Shown: positions 1 through 9,600, counted from the first letter of the stretch. The stretch is DNA of 64,000 nucleotides from Chitinophaga rhizophila (GCF_019492185.1 NZ_JAICCF010000001.1:2232001-2296000); one strand, 5' to 3'. Translations and numbers: made by a program. Notes: a model not told the origin generated them from the letters alone.

Positions 1-495
1 GTCTTTACTTTTACGATAAGAGTAGTTAGCGATATTACCACACTGGACACAGATAGCGTGCAGTTTGGTAATATAATCCGCTTTTGCAAGCAAAAAAGGC
101 ATTTGTCCGAACGGTTTACCAAGATAATCCATGTCCAGTCCGGCCACTATCACCCTGATACCGCGTAAGGCCAGCTGATCGCATACTTCGGGTAATCCAC
201 CATCAAAAAACTGCGCTTCATCAATCCCGACTACATCAACCTCCTGCGCCAGCAGTAATATTTGCTGAGAATTTTCCAGTGGTGTACTGATGATACGACT
301 TTCATCATGAGATACGATATGTTGTATGTCGTACCGTGTGTCTATAGCAGGTTTATAAATCTCGACTTTCAAATTGGCTATCCGGGCCCGTTTCAATCTC
401 CTGATCAACTCCTCTGTTTTTCCCGAAAACATTGAGCCACAGATCACTTCTATCCAACCCCTTCGCCCTCCCGCAAGAGAAGGTTCAATGAACAT
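1..495 (-). CDS. tdk: Thymidine kinase (partial, C-terminus outside window)
   Basis: Phosphorylates thymidine to dTMP with ATP in the pyrimidine salvage pathway, in the cytoplasm. The first 165 residues are visible. A Walker A loop GSMFSGKT lies at residues 20-27, the DEAQ motif with the probable catalytic Glu at 92-95, and the first Cys pair of the lasso-type zinc site at C149 and C152. About 30 further residues are expected beyond position 1. The ATG at 495 is the natural start, since the family begins shortly before the P-loop. The upstream 129 bp is AT-rich and shared with the divergent gene at 625. Confidence 0.95.
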   Translation of the reverse strand, partial: MFIEPSLAGGRRGWIEVICGSMFSGKTEELIRRLKRARIANLKVEIYKPAIDTRYDIQHIVSHDESRIISTPLENSQQILLLAQEVDVVGIDEAQFFDGGLPEVCDQLALRGIRVIVAGLDMDYLGKPFGQMPFLLAKADYITKLHAICVQCGNIANYSYRKSKD

Positions 496-624
496 ATTCT
501 ATTATTTTGATTTACAGTTAATTAAAAAGCTCTAACTTTATGCAAATAAAATAAATTCCCCCATATCGCGTTAACAATTAAGGCATGGAACGCATTTTGC
601 TTTCAATTTATTTTTTTTACTGTT

Positions 625-1503
625 ATGGAAAAAATAAGTGCATTAATTGATAAGTTACAGGAACTCAGAGATTCAAATGCTGGTTTACAGTCCATTTCTT
701 ACTATGTACAATTGCTGCAGGCAGAAATTCTTCATGCGAGGAACCTGGAGAGAGAGCAGGAGCGTGCCAAACAGAAACAGGATAGCCATATTGCAGTGAT
801 TCTCCCTACCGCTCCGCTTACTAAACCGGCTGGTCCGGCCACTATTACGGTGGAAGCACCCGTAACGCAATCAACAGAACCTATTATACCGGTTATACCG
901 GAAGAACGTCAGGAGGCTGCTCCGGTAGCTGCACCTACTGCGTCTTCAGTGTTGACATTGCCGCGCCATCATACCACCATGCCCAGGCCAGTACCTAATC
1001 CAGAGCCTACTCCCCAGCCAGTAGAGATAGCCGAAGAGAAGAAACCGGCATTTATCACTATATATGGCAATAAAGATTCTTTACAAACTTCAACTCCTCC
1101 GGTTACCAACGGAGAGCAGCTATACAATACCGAAAAGAAAACAGAGACGAATGGTGTACGTAAGGAATTGAAAGAGCTGAATCAGCTGGTAGCCCAAAAT
1201 ACTACTTCCCTCAACGACCGCTGGCGTCAGGGGTATAAAGAAGTAGGTGACAGATTAGGCGATATTCCGGTAAAAGACCTCCGCCAGGCAATTGGTATCA
1301 ATGATAAATTCCAGTTTATCCAGGAGCTATTCCGCGGTGATGTAGATACATATGAGCGTTCAGTAAGAACCATCAATGAGTTACAGTCATTGCAGGAAGC
1401 TGAATACTGGATAGAAAGAGAACTAAAGATCCGTCAGGGATGGGATGATGAAAACCGTACTGTAAAGCAGTTCTATAACCTTGTCAAAAAGCGCTTCTCC
1501 TGA
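625..1503 (+). CDS. Conserved hypothetical protein, coiled N- and C-terminal parts with Pro-rich linker
   Basis: Function unknown. Residues 1-55 are predicted helical and charged, residues 58-150 form a Pro/Ala/Thr-rich low-complexity linker, and the C-terminal third is well ordered, containing a GINDKFQFIQELFRGD stretch followed by helices. That C-terminal block resembles a family of unannotated Bacteroidota proteins (from memory, not searched). No signal peptide or membrane helix, so it is probably cytoplasmic. Its 3' end overlaps the 3' end of the convergent waaA by 31 bp. Confidence 0.75.
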   Translation: MEKISALIDKLQELRDSNAGLQSISYYVQLLQAEILHARNLEREQERAKQKQDSHIAVILPTAPLTKPAGPATITVEAPVTQSTEPIIPVIPEERQEAAPVAAPTASSVLTLPRHHTTMPRPVPNPEPTPQPVEIAEEKKPAFITIYGNKDSLQTSTPPVTNGEQLYNTEKKTETNGVRKELKELNQLVAQNTTSLNDRWRQGYKEVGDRLGDIPVKDLRQAIGINDKFQFIQELFRGDVDTYERSVRTINELQSLQEAEYWIERELKIRQGWDDENRTVKQFYNLVKKRFS

Positions 1504-2738
1504 ATATAGCCTAAGACTTTCTCCGTTGCTCCTTTATTGTCGACAACATACTGTCTGGCCTGTGCGCCAGCCTTCATACATTGAGCCTTATTGTTCAGAA
1601 GTATGGACAACTGTGTATCAAGGCCTGCCTGGTCCTCCACACTGATGCCGCCCCCTGTTTCTATTAATGCAGCCGCTTCCGGAAATTTATCGAAGATAGG
1701 TCCGAAAACCACAGGTTTGCCATAAGTGGCAGGTTCCAGTATGTTATGAATCCCTTCCTTTCCGAATCCTCCACCGACATAGGTAATAGTTGCATAACGG
1801 TACAATGCTGATAGCATACCGACATTATCTATTAACAGTACCCTTCCCTTCCGGCCTTGATGTTGTACCCATTCGGTGTACCGTACTGCCTCGGGAAACA
1901 TTTCCATTAACTGACTGATATGTGCAGGTTCCACTTCATGTGGTGCAATGATCAGGCAGGTATTGTTGTCCTGCTGTTTGTGCCACCAGGCGGCCAATAA
2001 CGCTTCATCTTCTTTCCAGGTACTACCGGCTACTATAACCTGCTGGTTACCAACAAACTCACTAATTGCAGGTACTACCCGATTTTCTTCCTGAAGCGCC
2101 CATACCCGGTCAAACCGAGTATCGCCGGTAAGAGATGCATTGCTTAATCCCGCCCGTTGCAGCAGGGTGAGTGATTCACTGTTCTGTACAAAGATGGCGG
2201 TAAGCCTTTGCAGCAGACGGCGGAACATACCGCCGTAGGGTTTGAAAAAGAGTTGTCCGGGCCTGAAAATACCTGACACCAGCAGCACGGGAATGCTTGA
2301 CTTATATAAAGCGGTCAGCATATGATACCAGAACTCATATTTAATGAAGATGGCCAGCGCAGGCTGTACGATCTTGATAAAATCCAGGGCATTTTGCCGG
2401 GTATCCAACGGTAAGTAGCAAACATGGTCCGCACCGGGATAGTCCTTTCTTACCTCGTACCCTGAGGGAGAGAAAAAGGTAAGCAGTATCCTGCAGTTGG
2501 GATATTCCCTTCTGATCGCCTCCAGGACGGGCCGCCCCTGCTCAAACTCACCAAGGGAGGCTGCATGTACCCAAACGATGGGGCCGCCTGCCGGCAGGTG
2601 TTGTTGCAATGATTGCCGCCAGTCCTGGCGTCCGGCTATCCAGCGGCGGGCTTTAGCGTTACCCGTGGCTGCTGCCAGGGTTACGGCTGTTCTGTAACCT
2701 CGTATTCCCAGATCGTATAATATAGTGCTTGCCGGCAT
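1473..2738 (-). CDS. waaA: 3-deoxy-D-manno-octulosonic acid (KDO) transferase
   Basis: Transfers KDO from CMP-KDO to lipid A precursor, the first inner-core step of LPS synthesis, at the inner membrane. The N-terminal hydrophobic segment and the HAASLGEFEQG motif (58-68, catalytic Glu64) are typical, as is the C-terminal GT-B block GIHNILEPATYGKPVVFGP that binds the nucleotide. At 421 residues it has the usual length. The start at 2738 is backed by a TATCTTTG -7 box on the minus strand (2782-2775), about 30 nt upstream. Divergent from the nucleotide-sugar genes, fitting a shared role in the cell envelope. Confidence 0.93.
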   Translation of the reverse strand: MPASTILYDLGIRGYRTAVTLAAATGNAKARRWIAGRQDWRQSLQQHLPAGGPIVWVHAASLGEFEQGRPVLEAIRREYPNCRILLTFFSPSGYEVRKDYPGADHVCYLPLDTRQNALDFIKIVQPALAIFIKYEFWYHMLTALYKSSIPVLLVSGIFRPGQLFFKPYGGMFRRLLQRLTAIFVQNSESLTLLQRAGLSNASLTGDTRFDRVWALQEENRVVPAISEFVGNQQVIVAGSTWKEDEALLAAWWHKQQDNNTCLIIAPHEVEPAHISQLMEMFPEAVRYTEWVQHQGRKGRVLLIDNVGMLSALYRYATITYVGGGFGKEGIHNILEPATYGKPVVFGPIFDKFPEAAALIETGGGISVEDQAGLDTQLSILLNNKAQCMKAGAQARQYVVDNKGATEKVLGYIQEKRFLTRL

Positions 2739-2774
2739 GCCTGAACGTACTTTTACTGTTTTTTAGATCAGGCG

Positions 2775-2814
2775 CAAAGATACTGCCCTTCCTATGTCAA
2801 AATTTGTAAATTTG
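2775..2814. promoter_or_regulatory. Back-to-back promoters of waaA and the aminotransferase operon
   Basis: Minus-strand box TATCTTTG at 2782-2775 points at waaA, and plus-strand box TAAATTTG at 2807-2814 points at the aminotransferase gene. Both match the Bacteroidota -7 consensus TAnnTTTG exactly. A TTTTG on the minus strand (2802-2798) may be the -33 element of waaA, though its spacing is short. The plus box lies downstream of the ATG at 2794, which argues for the ATG at 2845 as the real start. Confidence 0.6.
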
Positions 2815-2844
2815 CTCACTTTAAACAAAATATCTATCCCACTC

Positions 2845-3984
2845 ATGGTTCCTATTCAAATGGTGGATTTAAAACGCCAATACTTAAAAATAAAGCCGCA
2901 GGTTGATGCTGCGATGACAGATGTGCTCGAAAATGCAGCTTTTATTAATGGCGCACCAGTACAACAATTCACCACTGCACTGCAGGAGTACCTCGGTGTA
3001 AAGCATGTGATTCCCTGTGCCAATGGTACCGACGCGTTACAAATCGCGATGATGGCTTTAGATCTGGCTCCCGGAGACGAAGTGATCACGCCCTCCTTTA
3101 CATTTATTGCAACAGCAGAAGTAATTGCTTTATTGAACCTGAAACCAGTATTTGTAGATGTGGACCCACAGACATTCTGTCTGGATCCAGAGCAGGTAGA
3201 GAAGGCTATTACGCCTAAAACCAAAGCAATTGTTCCTGTTCACCTGTACGGCCATGCTACTGATATGGAACCGATCATGGCTATTTCCAGGAAATATAAT
3301 ATCCCTGTTATTGAAGATAATGCCCAGGCAATAGGTGGTCACTATACCTTTGCAGATGGAACCAGAAAGATGCTGGGCGCAATTGGGCAGATCGGCTGTA
3401 CTTCCTTCTTCCCTTCTAAAAACCTGGGATGTTATGGGGACGGCGGCGCACTTTTCACCAATGACGACGCTCTTGCAGCAAAAATCAGAATGGTTGCCAA
3501 CCATGGTCAGTCAGCGCGTTATTATCATGATGTAGTGGGTGTTAACTCCCGCCTGGATACTTTACAGGCAGTGGTTTTAAATATCAAGTTGCCCCTGCTG
3601 GATGAATATATTAAGGCCCGCCGCGCAGTGGCGGATGCATATGATGCCGCATTTGCCGGTATACCGCAGATCACGGTACCTTACAGAGCCTCTAACAGTT
3701 ACCATGTATACCATCAATATACCCTGCAACTGAATGGTGCAGACCGTAATGCTTTACAACAATACCTGCAGGAAAGACAGGTCCCTGCGATGATCTATTA
3801 CCCCGTTCCGGCCCACCGCCAGAAAATGTTCGAGCACTTCGGTGGCGCAGCATTTAACCTTCCGGTTACCGATGATCTCACCTCTAAGGTTATTTCCTTA
3901 CCAATTCATACTGAGATGGATGCTGATCAACTCCAGCACATCATCGATTCAGTTATATCATTCATAAATCAGGACTCCAAATGA
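2845..3984 (+). CDS. DegT/DnrJ/EryC1/StrS family sugar aminotransferase
   Basis: PLP-dependent aminotransferase that aminates a keto group of a nucleotide-linked sugar. Visible family features are the N-terminal VDLKRQY block, the PCANGTDALQIA cofactor loop, VPVHLYGH, IEDNAQAIGG with the cofactor-binding Asp, and FFPSKNLGCYGDGG with the Schiff-base lysine at residue 192. An in-frame ATG at 2794 would add 17 residues, but a promoter box sits between the two ATGs, so 2845 is preferred. Its stop overlaps the ugd start by 4 bp (ATGA), so the two are co-translated. The exact sugar substrate is not readable; surface glycan synthesis is inferred from the neighbours. Confidence 0.9.
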   Translation: MVPIQMVDLKRQYLKIKPQVDAAMTDVLENAAFINGAPVQQFTTALQEYLGVKHVIPCANGTDALQIAMMALDLAPGDEVITPSFTFIATAEVIALLNLKPVFVDVDPQTFCLDPEQVEKAITPKTKAIVPVHLYGHATDMEPIMAISRKYNIPVIEDNAQAIGGHYTFADGTRKMLGAIGQIGCTSFFPSKNLGCYGDGGALFTNDDALAAKIRMVANHGQSARYYHDVVGVNSRLDTLQAVVLNIKLPLLDEYIKARRAVADAYDAAFAGIPQITVPYRASNSYHVYHQYTLQLNGADRNALQQYLQERQVPAMIYYPVPAHRQKMFEHFGGAAFNLPVTDDLTSKVISLPIHTEMDADQLQHIIDSVISFINQDSK

Positions 3985-5294
3985 AAATTACAGTAGTAGG
4001 CACAGGTTACGTAGGACTAGTGACCGGCACCTGTTTCGCGGAAACAGGCAACGACGTTATTTGCGTCGATATCGATGTGAATAAAGTTAACAAGTTATCC
4101 AACGGACAGATTACCATTTACGAGCCAGGGCTCGAAAAACTGTTCGAACGTAACCTGAAGGAAGGACGTTTACACTTTACTACCAGCCTTGCTGAGGGAG
4201 TAAACCACGGAGAAGTGATTTTCCTGGCATTGCCTACACCTCCCGGAGAAGATGGTTCTGCTGATCTTTCCTACATTCTGCGCGTAGCAGATGACATGGG
4301 TAAGATTATTACAGATTATAAGGTGATCGTTGATAAAAGTACAGTACCAGTAGGGACCGCTGAACTGGTACAAACAGCGATCGCAAAACATTGCTCCCAG
4401 CCTTTCGATGTGGTTTCTAACCCTGAATTTCTGCGTGAAGGTGTTGCTGTAGACGACTTTATGAAACCTGACCGAGTAGTGATTGGTACACGCTCTGAAA
4501 GAGCACGTAAAGTAATGGGCGAGCTCTTTGCTCCATTTGTACGTCAGGGTAACCCCATCCTGTTCATGGATGAGAAATCTGCAGAACTGACTAAGTATGC
4601 AGCCAATTCATTCCTGGCGACCAAGATTTCCTTCATGAATGAGATAGCTATACTGTGCGAAAAACTGGGTGCTGATGTGGACATGGTACGTAGAGGGGTA
4701 GGAAGTGATGATAGAATTGGTAAGCGTTTCCTGTTCCCTGGTATCGGTTATGGCGGCAGCTGCTTTCCTAAAGATGTTCAGGCGCTGGTAAAATCTTCAG
4801 AAGATGTCAGCTATGACTTCAAAATATTAAACGCCGTGATGGATGTGAATGAGAGACAGAAACTGTTTCTTATGCCTAAGATCAGTGCGTGGTTTAAGAA
4901 TGACCTGAAAGGAAAACACTTTGCACTCTGGGGACTGGCATTCAAACCTAATACAGACGATATCCGTGAAGCGCCTGCGTTATATATGATTGACGCACTG
5001 GTGGAAGCCGGAGCGACTGTTACCGTATTTGATCCTGAGGCTATGGCCAATGTTGAACGTGTAATTGGCAACAAGGTAACTTACGCAGCTAACCAATACG
5101 ACTGTCTGGCCGATGCAGACGCACTGGTGATTGCCACCGAATGGAGCGTATTCAGAACGCCTGACTTTGACAAGATTGGTAGTTCTTTGAAGAACAAACT
5201 CATCTTCGATGGCAGAAACCTGTTTGACGTATCCCGTATGGAAGAGCTAGGCTATCACTATGAGAGCGTAGGCCGCGCCGCTGCAAATATTTAA
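3981..5294 (+). CDS. ugd: UDP-glucose 6-dehydrogenase
   Basis: Oxidises UDP-glucose to UDP-glucuronate with two NAD+ in the cytoplasm. The N-terminal Rossmann motif GTGYVGLVTG, the central FLREG segment, and the active-site GYGGSCFPKD with nucleophilic Cys261 are all present, followed by the C-terminal UDP-binding domain (LWGLAFKPNTDDIREAP). 437 residues is normal length. It is coupled by a 4-bp overlap to the aminotransferase and followed after 30 bp by UDP-glucuronate decarboxylase, which uses its product. Confidence 0.96.
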   Translation: MKITVVGTGYVGLVTGTCFAETGNDVICVDIDVNKVNKLSNGQITIYEPGLEKLFERNLKEGRLHFTTSLAEGVNHGEVIFLALPTPPGEDGSADLSYILRVADDMGKIITDYKVIVDKSTVPVGTAELVQTAIAKHCSQPFDVVSNPEFLREGVAVDDFMKPDRVVIGTRSERARKVMGELFAPFVRQGNPILFMDEKSAELTKYAANSFLATKISFMNEIAILCEKLGADVDMVRRGVGSDDRIGKRFLFPGIGYGGSCFPKDVQALVKSSEDVSYDFKILNAVMDVNERQKLFLMPKISAWFKNDLKGKHFALWGLAFKPNTDDIREAPALYMIDALVEAGATVTVFDPEAMANVERVIGNKVTYAANQYDCLADADALVIATEWSVFRTPDFDKIGSSLKNKLIFDGRNLFDVSRMEELGYHYESVGRAAANI

Positions 5295-5324
5295 TTACTA
5301 TCACAACCATCAATGGCAGTTAAC

Positions 5325-6263
5325 ATGAAAAGAGTTCTGATTACCGGCGCCGCCGGATTCCTGGGTTCACACCTCTGTGACCGCTTCATTGCCGAAGGAT
5401 ATCGTGTGGTGGGTATGGATAACCTCCTGACCGGCAACATAAAAAATATAGAACACCTGTTCCCTTTACCTGAATTTGAATACTATCATCATGATGTAAG
5501 CAAATTTGTGCACGTACCGGGAGAGCTGGACTACATTTTACATTTCGCTTCTCCAGCAAGTCCGATTGACTACCTGAAAATGCCAATTCAGACATTGAAA
5601 GTAGGGTCACTCGGCACACACAACCTGCTGGGACTTGCAAAAGAGAAAAAAGCACGTATTCTGGTAGCATCGACGTCCGAGGTATACGGCGATCCTAATA
5701 TACATCCGCAACCGGAGGAATACTGGGGCAACGTAAACCCGGTAGGTCCACGTGGCGTATATGACGAAGCAAAGCGCTTTATGGAGTCCATCACCATGGC
5801 CTATCATAATTTCCATGACGTAGAAACCAGGATTGTAAGGATATTTAATACCTACGGACCACGCATGCGCCTCAATGATGGCCGTGCATTGCCTGCATTT
5901 ATGAGTCAGGCGCTGACAGGTCAGGATCTGACAGTGTTTGGCGATGGCTCTCAAACCCGGTCTTTCTGTTATGTATCTGATTTGGTAGATGGTATCTACC
6001 GTTTGCTGCTCAGCGATTATCACCTGCCGGTGAACATTGGTAACCCGGCAGAGATCACCCTGAAAGAGTTCGCCGAGGAGATCCTGGCACTTACAGGCAG
6101 CAAGCAACAGATTATCTATCAGCCACTTCCGAAAGACGATCCTAAACAACGTAAACCAGACATTACCAAAGCACAGGAGCTGCTTGGATGGGCACCGAAA
6201 GTTGATAGGAAGGAAGGTTTGAAGATCACATATGAATACTTCAAAGAAGCATTAAATAAATAA
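5325..6263 (+). CDS. UDP-glucuronate decarboxylase (UDP-xylose synthase)
   Basis: Extended short-chain dehydrogenase that converts UDP-glucuronate to UDP-xylose. The NAD-binding GAAGFLGSH motif begins at residue 8, the catalytic Tyr146/Lys150 lie in VYDEAKRF, and the UXS signature segments [11 protein letters not shown] and [14 protein letters not shown] are both clear. An ATG at 5313 would add four residues; the ATG at 5325 fits the family N-terminus better. It directly follows ugd, so the pair forms a UDP-glucose to UDP-xylose route. A strong hairpin follows the stop. Confidence 0.94.
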   Translation: MKRVLITGAAGFLGSHLCDRFIAEGYRVVGMDNLLTGNIKNIEHLFPLPEFEYYHHDVSKFVHVPGELDYILHFASPASPIDYLKMPIQTLKVGSLGTHNLLGLAKEKKARILVASTSEVYGDPNIHPQPEEYWGNVNPVGPRGVYDEAKRFMESITMAYHNFHDVETRIVRIFNTYGPRMRLNDGRALPAFMSQALTGQDLTVFGDGSQTRSFCYVSDLVDGIYRLLLSDYHLPVNIGNPAEITLKEFAEEILALTGSKQQIIYQPLPKDDPKQRKPDITKAQELLGWAPKVDRKEGLKITYEYFKEALNK

Positions 6264-6271
6264 TCCCCAAA

Positions 6272-6308
6272 CAGCCGAACCACTGCCACTGAGGCAGTGG
6301 TTCGGCTG
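6272..6308 (+). terminator. Hairpin after the UDP-xylose genes
   Basis: Perfect 16-bp inverted repeat (6272-6287 with 6293-6308) around a 5-nt loop, 9 bp after the stop of the decarboxylase gene. There is no T-run after it, so it is a weak classical terminator, or an mRNA-stabilising or processing hairpin that separates the UDP-sugar genes from the rhamnose genes. Confidence 0.65.
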
Positions 6309-6345
6309 CAATTGGTAATTTGCATTCCGGAATTAAATAATCATT

Positions 6346-7401
6346 ATGCACAACACCATACTTATTACAGGTGGCGCTGGCTTTATAGGTTCTCATGTAG
6401 TGAGATTATTTGTGAACAATTACCCTCATTACCAGATCGTTAATCTGGATGCACTCACTTATGCCGGTAATCTTGAAAATCTGAAAGATATCAAGGAGAA
6501 GTCCAACTACACCTTTGTGAAGGGCGATATTACCGATGAAGCATTTATTGATGAACTGTTCGCAACCTATTCATTTGACGGTGTAATACACCTGGCTGCT
6601 GAAAGCCATGTAGATAGATCTATCATGGATCCGCTGGCTTTTATCAAAACGAATGTATTAGGTACTGCTATTCTTCTGAATGCTGCCAGAAAGTACTGGA
6701 AAGACAATTATGAAGGAAAACTGTTCTACCATGTATCCACAGATGAAGTATATGGCAGCCTGGGAGAAGAAGGATTCTTCACAGAGGAAACAGCATATGA
6801 TCCACGGTCTCCGTATTCTGCATCAAAAGCCAGTTCAGATCATTTTGTGATGGCCTACCACCACACATATCATCTGCCTGCCATCATATCTAATTGCTCT
6901 AATAACTACGGCTCTCATCATTTTCCGGAAAAGCTGATTCCCCTGGCCATTCACAATATCAAAAATAACAAGCCGGTACCAGTGTATGGTAAAGGCGAGA
7001 ATATACGTGACTGGCTGTTTGTAGAAGACCATGCGCGGGCAATAGATACCATTTTTCATAAAGGCCGTGTAGGTGAAACTTATAATATCGGTGGCTTTAA
7101 TGAATGGAAAAATATTGATCTCATTAACCTGCTATGCATGGTAATGGATAAGAAACTAAGCCGTCCGCCAGGAACATCTGCAAAACTGATCACTTTCGTA
7201 AAAGACCGTGCTGGACATGACCTCCGGTATGCCATTGATGCGACTAAGCTAAATAAGGAACTGGGCTGGGAACCGTCTTTGCAGTTTGAAGAAGGTCTGG
7301 AAAAAACAGTTGACTGGTATCTTTCCAACGAAGAATGGCTGGAAAATGTCACTAGTGGGGTGTACCAGGAATATTACAGTGACCAGTATCAAAAGAGATA
7401 A
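6346..7401 (+). CDS. rfbB: dTDP-glucose 4,6-dehydratase
   Basis: Second step of dTDP-L-rhamnose synthesis: dTDP-glucose to dTDP-4-keto-6-deoxyglucose, NAD+-dependent. The GGAGFIGSH cofactor loop, HLAAESHVDRS, STDEVYGSLG and the catalytic Tyr157/Lys161 in YSASKASSDH are all intact. 351 residues is normal. First gene of the rfbBCD group, spaced 8 bp from rfbC. Confidence 0.96.
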   Translation: MHNTILITGGAGFIGSHVVRLFVNNYPHYQIVNLDALTYAGNLENLKDIKEKSNYTFVKGDITDEAFIDELFATYSFDGVIHLAAESHVDRSIMDPLAFIKTNVLGTAILLNAARKYWKDNYEGKLFYHVSTDEVYGSLGEEGFFTEETAYDPRSPYSASKASSDHFVMAYHHTYHLPAIISNCSNNYGSHHFPEKLIPLAIHNIKNNKPVPVYGKGENIRDWLFVEDHARAIDTIFHKGRVGETYNIGGFNEWKNIDLINLLCMVMDKKLSRPPGTSAKLITFVKDRAGHDLRYAIDATKLNKELGWEPSLQFEEGLEKTVDWYLSNEEWLENVTSGVYQEYYSDQYQKR

Positions 7402-7409
7402 TCAACTAT

Positions 7410-7976
7410 ATGCCTTTTACTGAAACAGGGATACCTGATCTGTTAGTATATGAACCACGTGTATTCAACGATAACCGTGGCTATTTTTTTGAAAGTTACA
7501 GCGAGAAAACTTTTCAGGAACAAGGCCTGCACCTTCCATTTGTACAGGATAACCAGGCCAGGTCTACATACGGAGTATTGAGAGGATTGCACTATCAACT
7601 CGAACCTTATGCACAGACTAAACTGGTAAGAGTGCTCGAAGGTCGGATACTGGACGTAGCAGTGGATATCCGTAAAGGCTCTCCGACCTACGGGAAAGTG
7701 TTTACTATAGAACTCACGGCCGAAAATAAGAAGCAACTGCTGGTACCGAAAGGTTTTGCCCACGGGTATTCCGTATTAAGCGAAGCAGCAGAAGTCATGT
7801 ACAAATGCGATAACTTTTACCACAAAGCCAGTGAAGGCGGTATCATTTACAATGATCCGGCCCTTAACATCGACTGGGGTATTGACCTGGCCGACGCACT
7901 GGTGTCAGAAAAAGATATTGTGCTGCCTACACTTGAAAATTGTACGCATAATTTTGTTTTCAATTCAGATAAGTAA
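7410..7976 (+). CDS. rfbC: dTDP-4-dehydrorhamnose 3,5-epimerase
   Basis: Epimerises dTDP-4-keto-6-deoxyglucose at C3 and C5. It is a cupin-fold protein of 188 residues. The family segments FFESYSE, FVQDNQARSTYGVLRGLHYQ (His61 as general base) and KLVRVLEGRILDVAVDIRKGSPTYG are present. Its stop shares one base with the rfbD start (TAATG), indicating translational coupling. Confidence 0.96.
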   Translation: MPFTETGIPDLLVYEPRVFNDNRGYFFESYSEKTFQEQGLHLPFVQDNQARSTYGVLRGLHYQLEPYAQTKLVRVLEGRILDVAVDIRKGSPTYGKVFTIELTAENKKQLLVPKGFAHGYSVLSEAAEVMYKCDNFYHKASEGGIIYNDPALNIDWGIDLADALVSEKDIVLPTLENCTHNFVFNSDK

Positions 7977-8839
7977 TGAAAAATATTCTGGTAACCGGCT
8001 CCAATGGACAGCTGGGACAAGCAATAAAAAAGGTGGCTGTGGATTATCCGGGGTTTACCTTTATATATACCGACTTCAATGAACTGGATATTACCAGTGA
8101 AGATGCTGTGCGTAATTTCTTTGCGCAGCAGGAAATACATGCATGTGTTAACTGCGCGGCCTATACCGCTGTAGATAAAGCAGAGGGTGAAGAAGACCTG
8201 GCTTTCAAACTGAACTTTGAGGCTGTGTTAAACCTGGCAACCATCTGTCAGGAGTATAATACGCAACTGGTCCATCTCTCTACTGACTATGTCTTCAATG
8301 GCAAACAGAATGTGCCTTATGTAGAAACTGATGATGCAAGTCCGAACAGTATCTATGGCAGCTCTAAACTGCGTGGTGAAGGGGCGGCAATAGGTACAAA
8401 TCCTGATACCATTATTGTACGTACATCCTGGCTTTATTCCGAGTTTGGTGTCAACTTCGTAAAGCGTATGCGCGAACTGATGCAGGAGAAGGAAAGCCTG
8501 AATGTTGTATTTGACCAGGCAGGCACTCCTACCTATGCGGTAGACCTGGCAAAGGCAATTCTGGACATCCTTACCAAGATTTGGGACGTATCAGGTAACT
8601 ATGGCGGCGTTTATCACTATAGCAATGAGGGAGTTACGAGCTGGTATGACTTTGCATTAGCAGTCCGTGAACTAACCAATGCATCCTGCACAGTGGCTCC
8701 TATCACTTCCGATATGTATCCTACGCCTGCTAAAAGGCCTGCTTACAGCGTGCTGAATAAACAGAAGATCAAAGATACATTTGGTATGCAGATACCTCAT
8801 TGGCGCGAGAGCCTTAAGGTATGTATACAGCAATTATAA
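7976..8839 (+). CDS. rfbD: dTDP-4-dehydrorhamnose reductase
   Basis: Last step to dTDP-L-rhamnose, using NAD(P)H. N-terminal GSNGQLGQAI Rossmann loop (8-17), NCAAYTAVDKAE, LSTDYVFNG, and the Tyr127/Lys131 pair in YGSSKLRGE are seen. 287 residues, as expected. It ends the rhamnose block. The thymidylyltransferase rfbA, needed for the first step, is not in this window and must be encoded elsewhere. Confidence 0.96.
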   Translation: MKNILVTGSNGQLGQAIKKVAVDYPGFTFIYTDFNELDITSEDAVRNFFAQQEIHACVNCAAYTAVDKAEGEEDLAFKLNFEAVLNLATICQEYNTQLVHLSTDYVFNGKQNVPYVETDDASPNSIYGSSKLRGEGAAIGTNPDTIIVRTSWLYSEFGVNFVKRMRELMQEKESLNVVFDQAGTPTYAVDLAKAILDILTKIWDVSGNYGGVYHYSNEGVTSWYDFALAVRELTNASCTVAPITSDMYPTPAKRPAYSVLNKQKIKDTFGMQIPHWRESLKVCIQQL

Positions 8840-8848
8840 TAATGTTAG

Positions 8849-8898
8849 TATAAAAGAGAAGGGCTGCCTCACCTATGAGACAGCCCTTCTCTTTTATA
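8849..8898. terminator. Bidirectional terminator between rfbD and the TapB-like gene
   Basis: An 18-bp stem (8849-8866 with 8881-8898) whose 14-nt apical part adds a 3-bp stem after a mismatch. The A-rich left arm and T-rich right arm give a U-tract in both directions, fitting its place between two convergent genes. Confidence 0.85.
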
Positions 8899-8904
8899 TA
8901 TCAG

Positions 8905-9600
8905 TTACTTCTTGACTTTTGTAACTTCCATAACACCGGCAGACTTACCGTCTTTATCTGTATTGATTTTGACAACACCAAAGTCGGGCGCAAACCACTC
9001 CGTCATATCCATCTGCACCGGTACATTCATAGACATCATTTTCACCGTGAGATTTACCTTACAGGTAATTTTCAGACAATCCCAGGTGCCGCCGGCTGTT
9101 GTCACTTTCTCACGGCCGGCCACTTTACGGTCAGTTACTAAGCACTCCAGGTTCATCTCCATGCCTTCAGCGCTACCTGACATTTGTAGAGCGCCGTCAG
9201 CCAGTTTCTGACCCTCTTTCATATTTGCCGGGTAACTGAGCAGGGAATTACCATCAGATTCGACCTTCATATCCTTTATAGGAAACATATCCGGCACGAA
9301 CTTCTTCATATCCATCAGCAGCTCCCCTCCTTTACACTTGCATTGCCCTTTGCCGGAAGAGACGGTAGCCCCTTTATCATTTTTAGTGGTAATAGAAAAG
9401 TCTGATACAGTAGATGCACCTTCTTTCTTGACAGACAATACTTTATAAGTATTCTTAACCATCGCTTTGCCCTTAGCATCCAGCACACTCATCTCTACTT
9501 CCGCATTATTCTGGAAATAGTAGTAGCTGCTACAGTTCTGGGCAAATAACAGCTTCACAGCTATCAGCAATGAAGCAATAAGAAACAATCTTTTTTTCAT
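8905..9600 (-). CDS. Secreted hypothetical protein, TapB/DUF3108-like
   Basis: Function unknown. Starts with a clear signal peptide (MKKRLFLIASLLIAVKLLFA, cleavage before Gln), so it is probably periplasmic. The mature part is beta-rich with a Gly/Lys-rich middle (GKGQCKCKGGELLMDMKKF) and a conserved-looking end WFAPDFGVVKINTD, which recalls the TapB/DUF3108 group; that is a recollection, not a search result. The frame is open upstream to 9663, but the ATG at 9600 places the signal peptide at the N-terminus. Confidence 0.75.
   Translation of the reverse strand: MKKRLFLIASLLIAVKLLFAQNCSSYYYFQNNAEVEMSVLDAKGKAMVKNTYKVLSVKKEGASTVSDFSITTKNDKGATVSSGKGQCKCKGGELLMDMKKFVPDMFPIKDMKVESDGNSLLSYPANMKEGQKLADGALQMSGSAEGMEMNLECLVTDRKVAGREKVTTAGGTWDCLKITCKVNLTVKMMSMNVPVQMDMTEWFAPDFGVVKINTDKDGKSAGVMEVTKVKK

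Noticed and set aside
2794..2844. 17-residue N-terminal extension of the DegT aminotransferase
   Set aside because: A -7 promoter box lies within it and the family N-terminus begins at the ATG at 2845.
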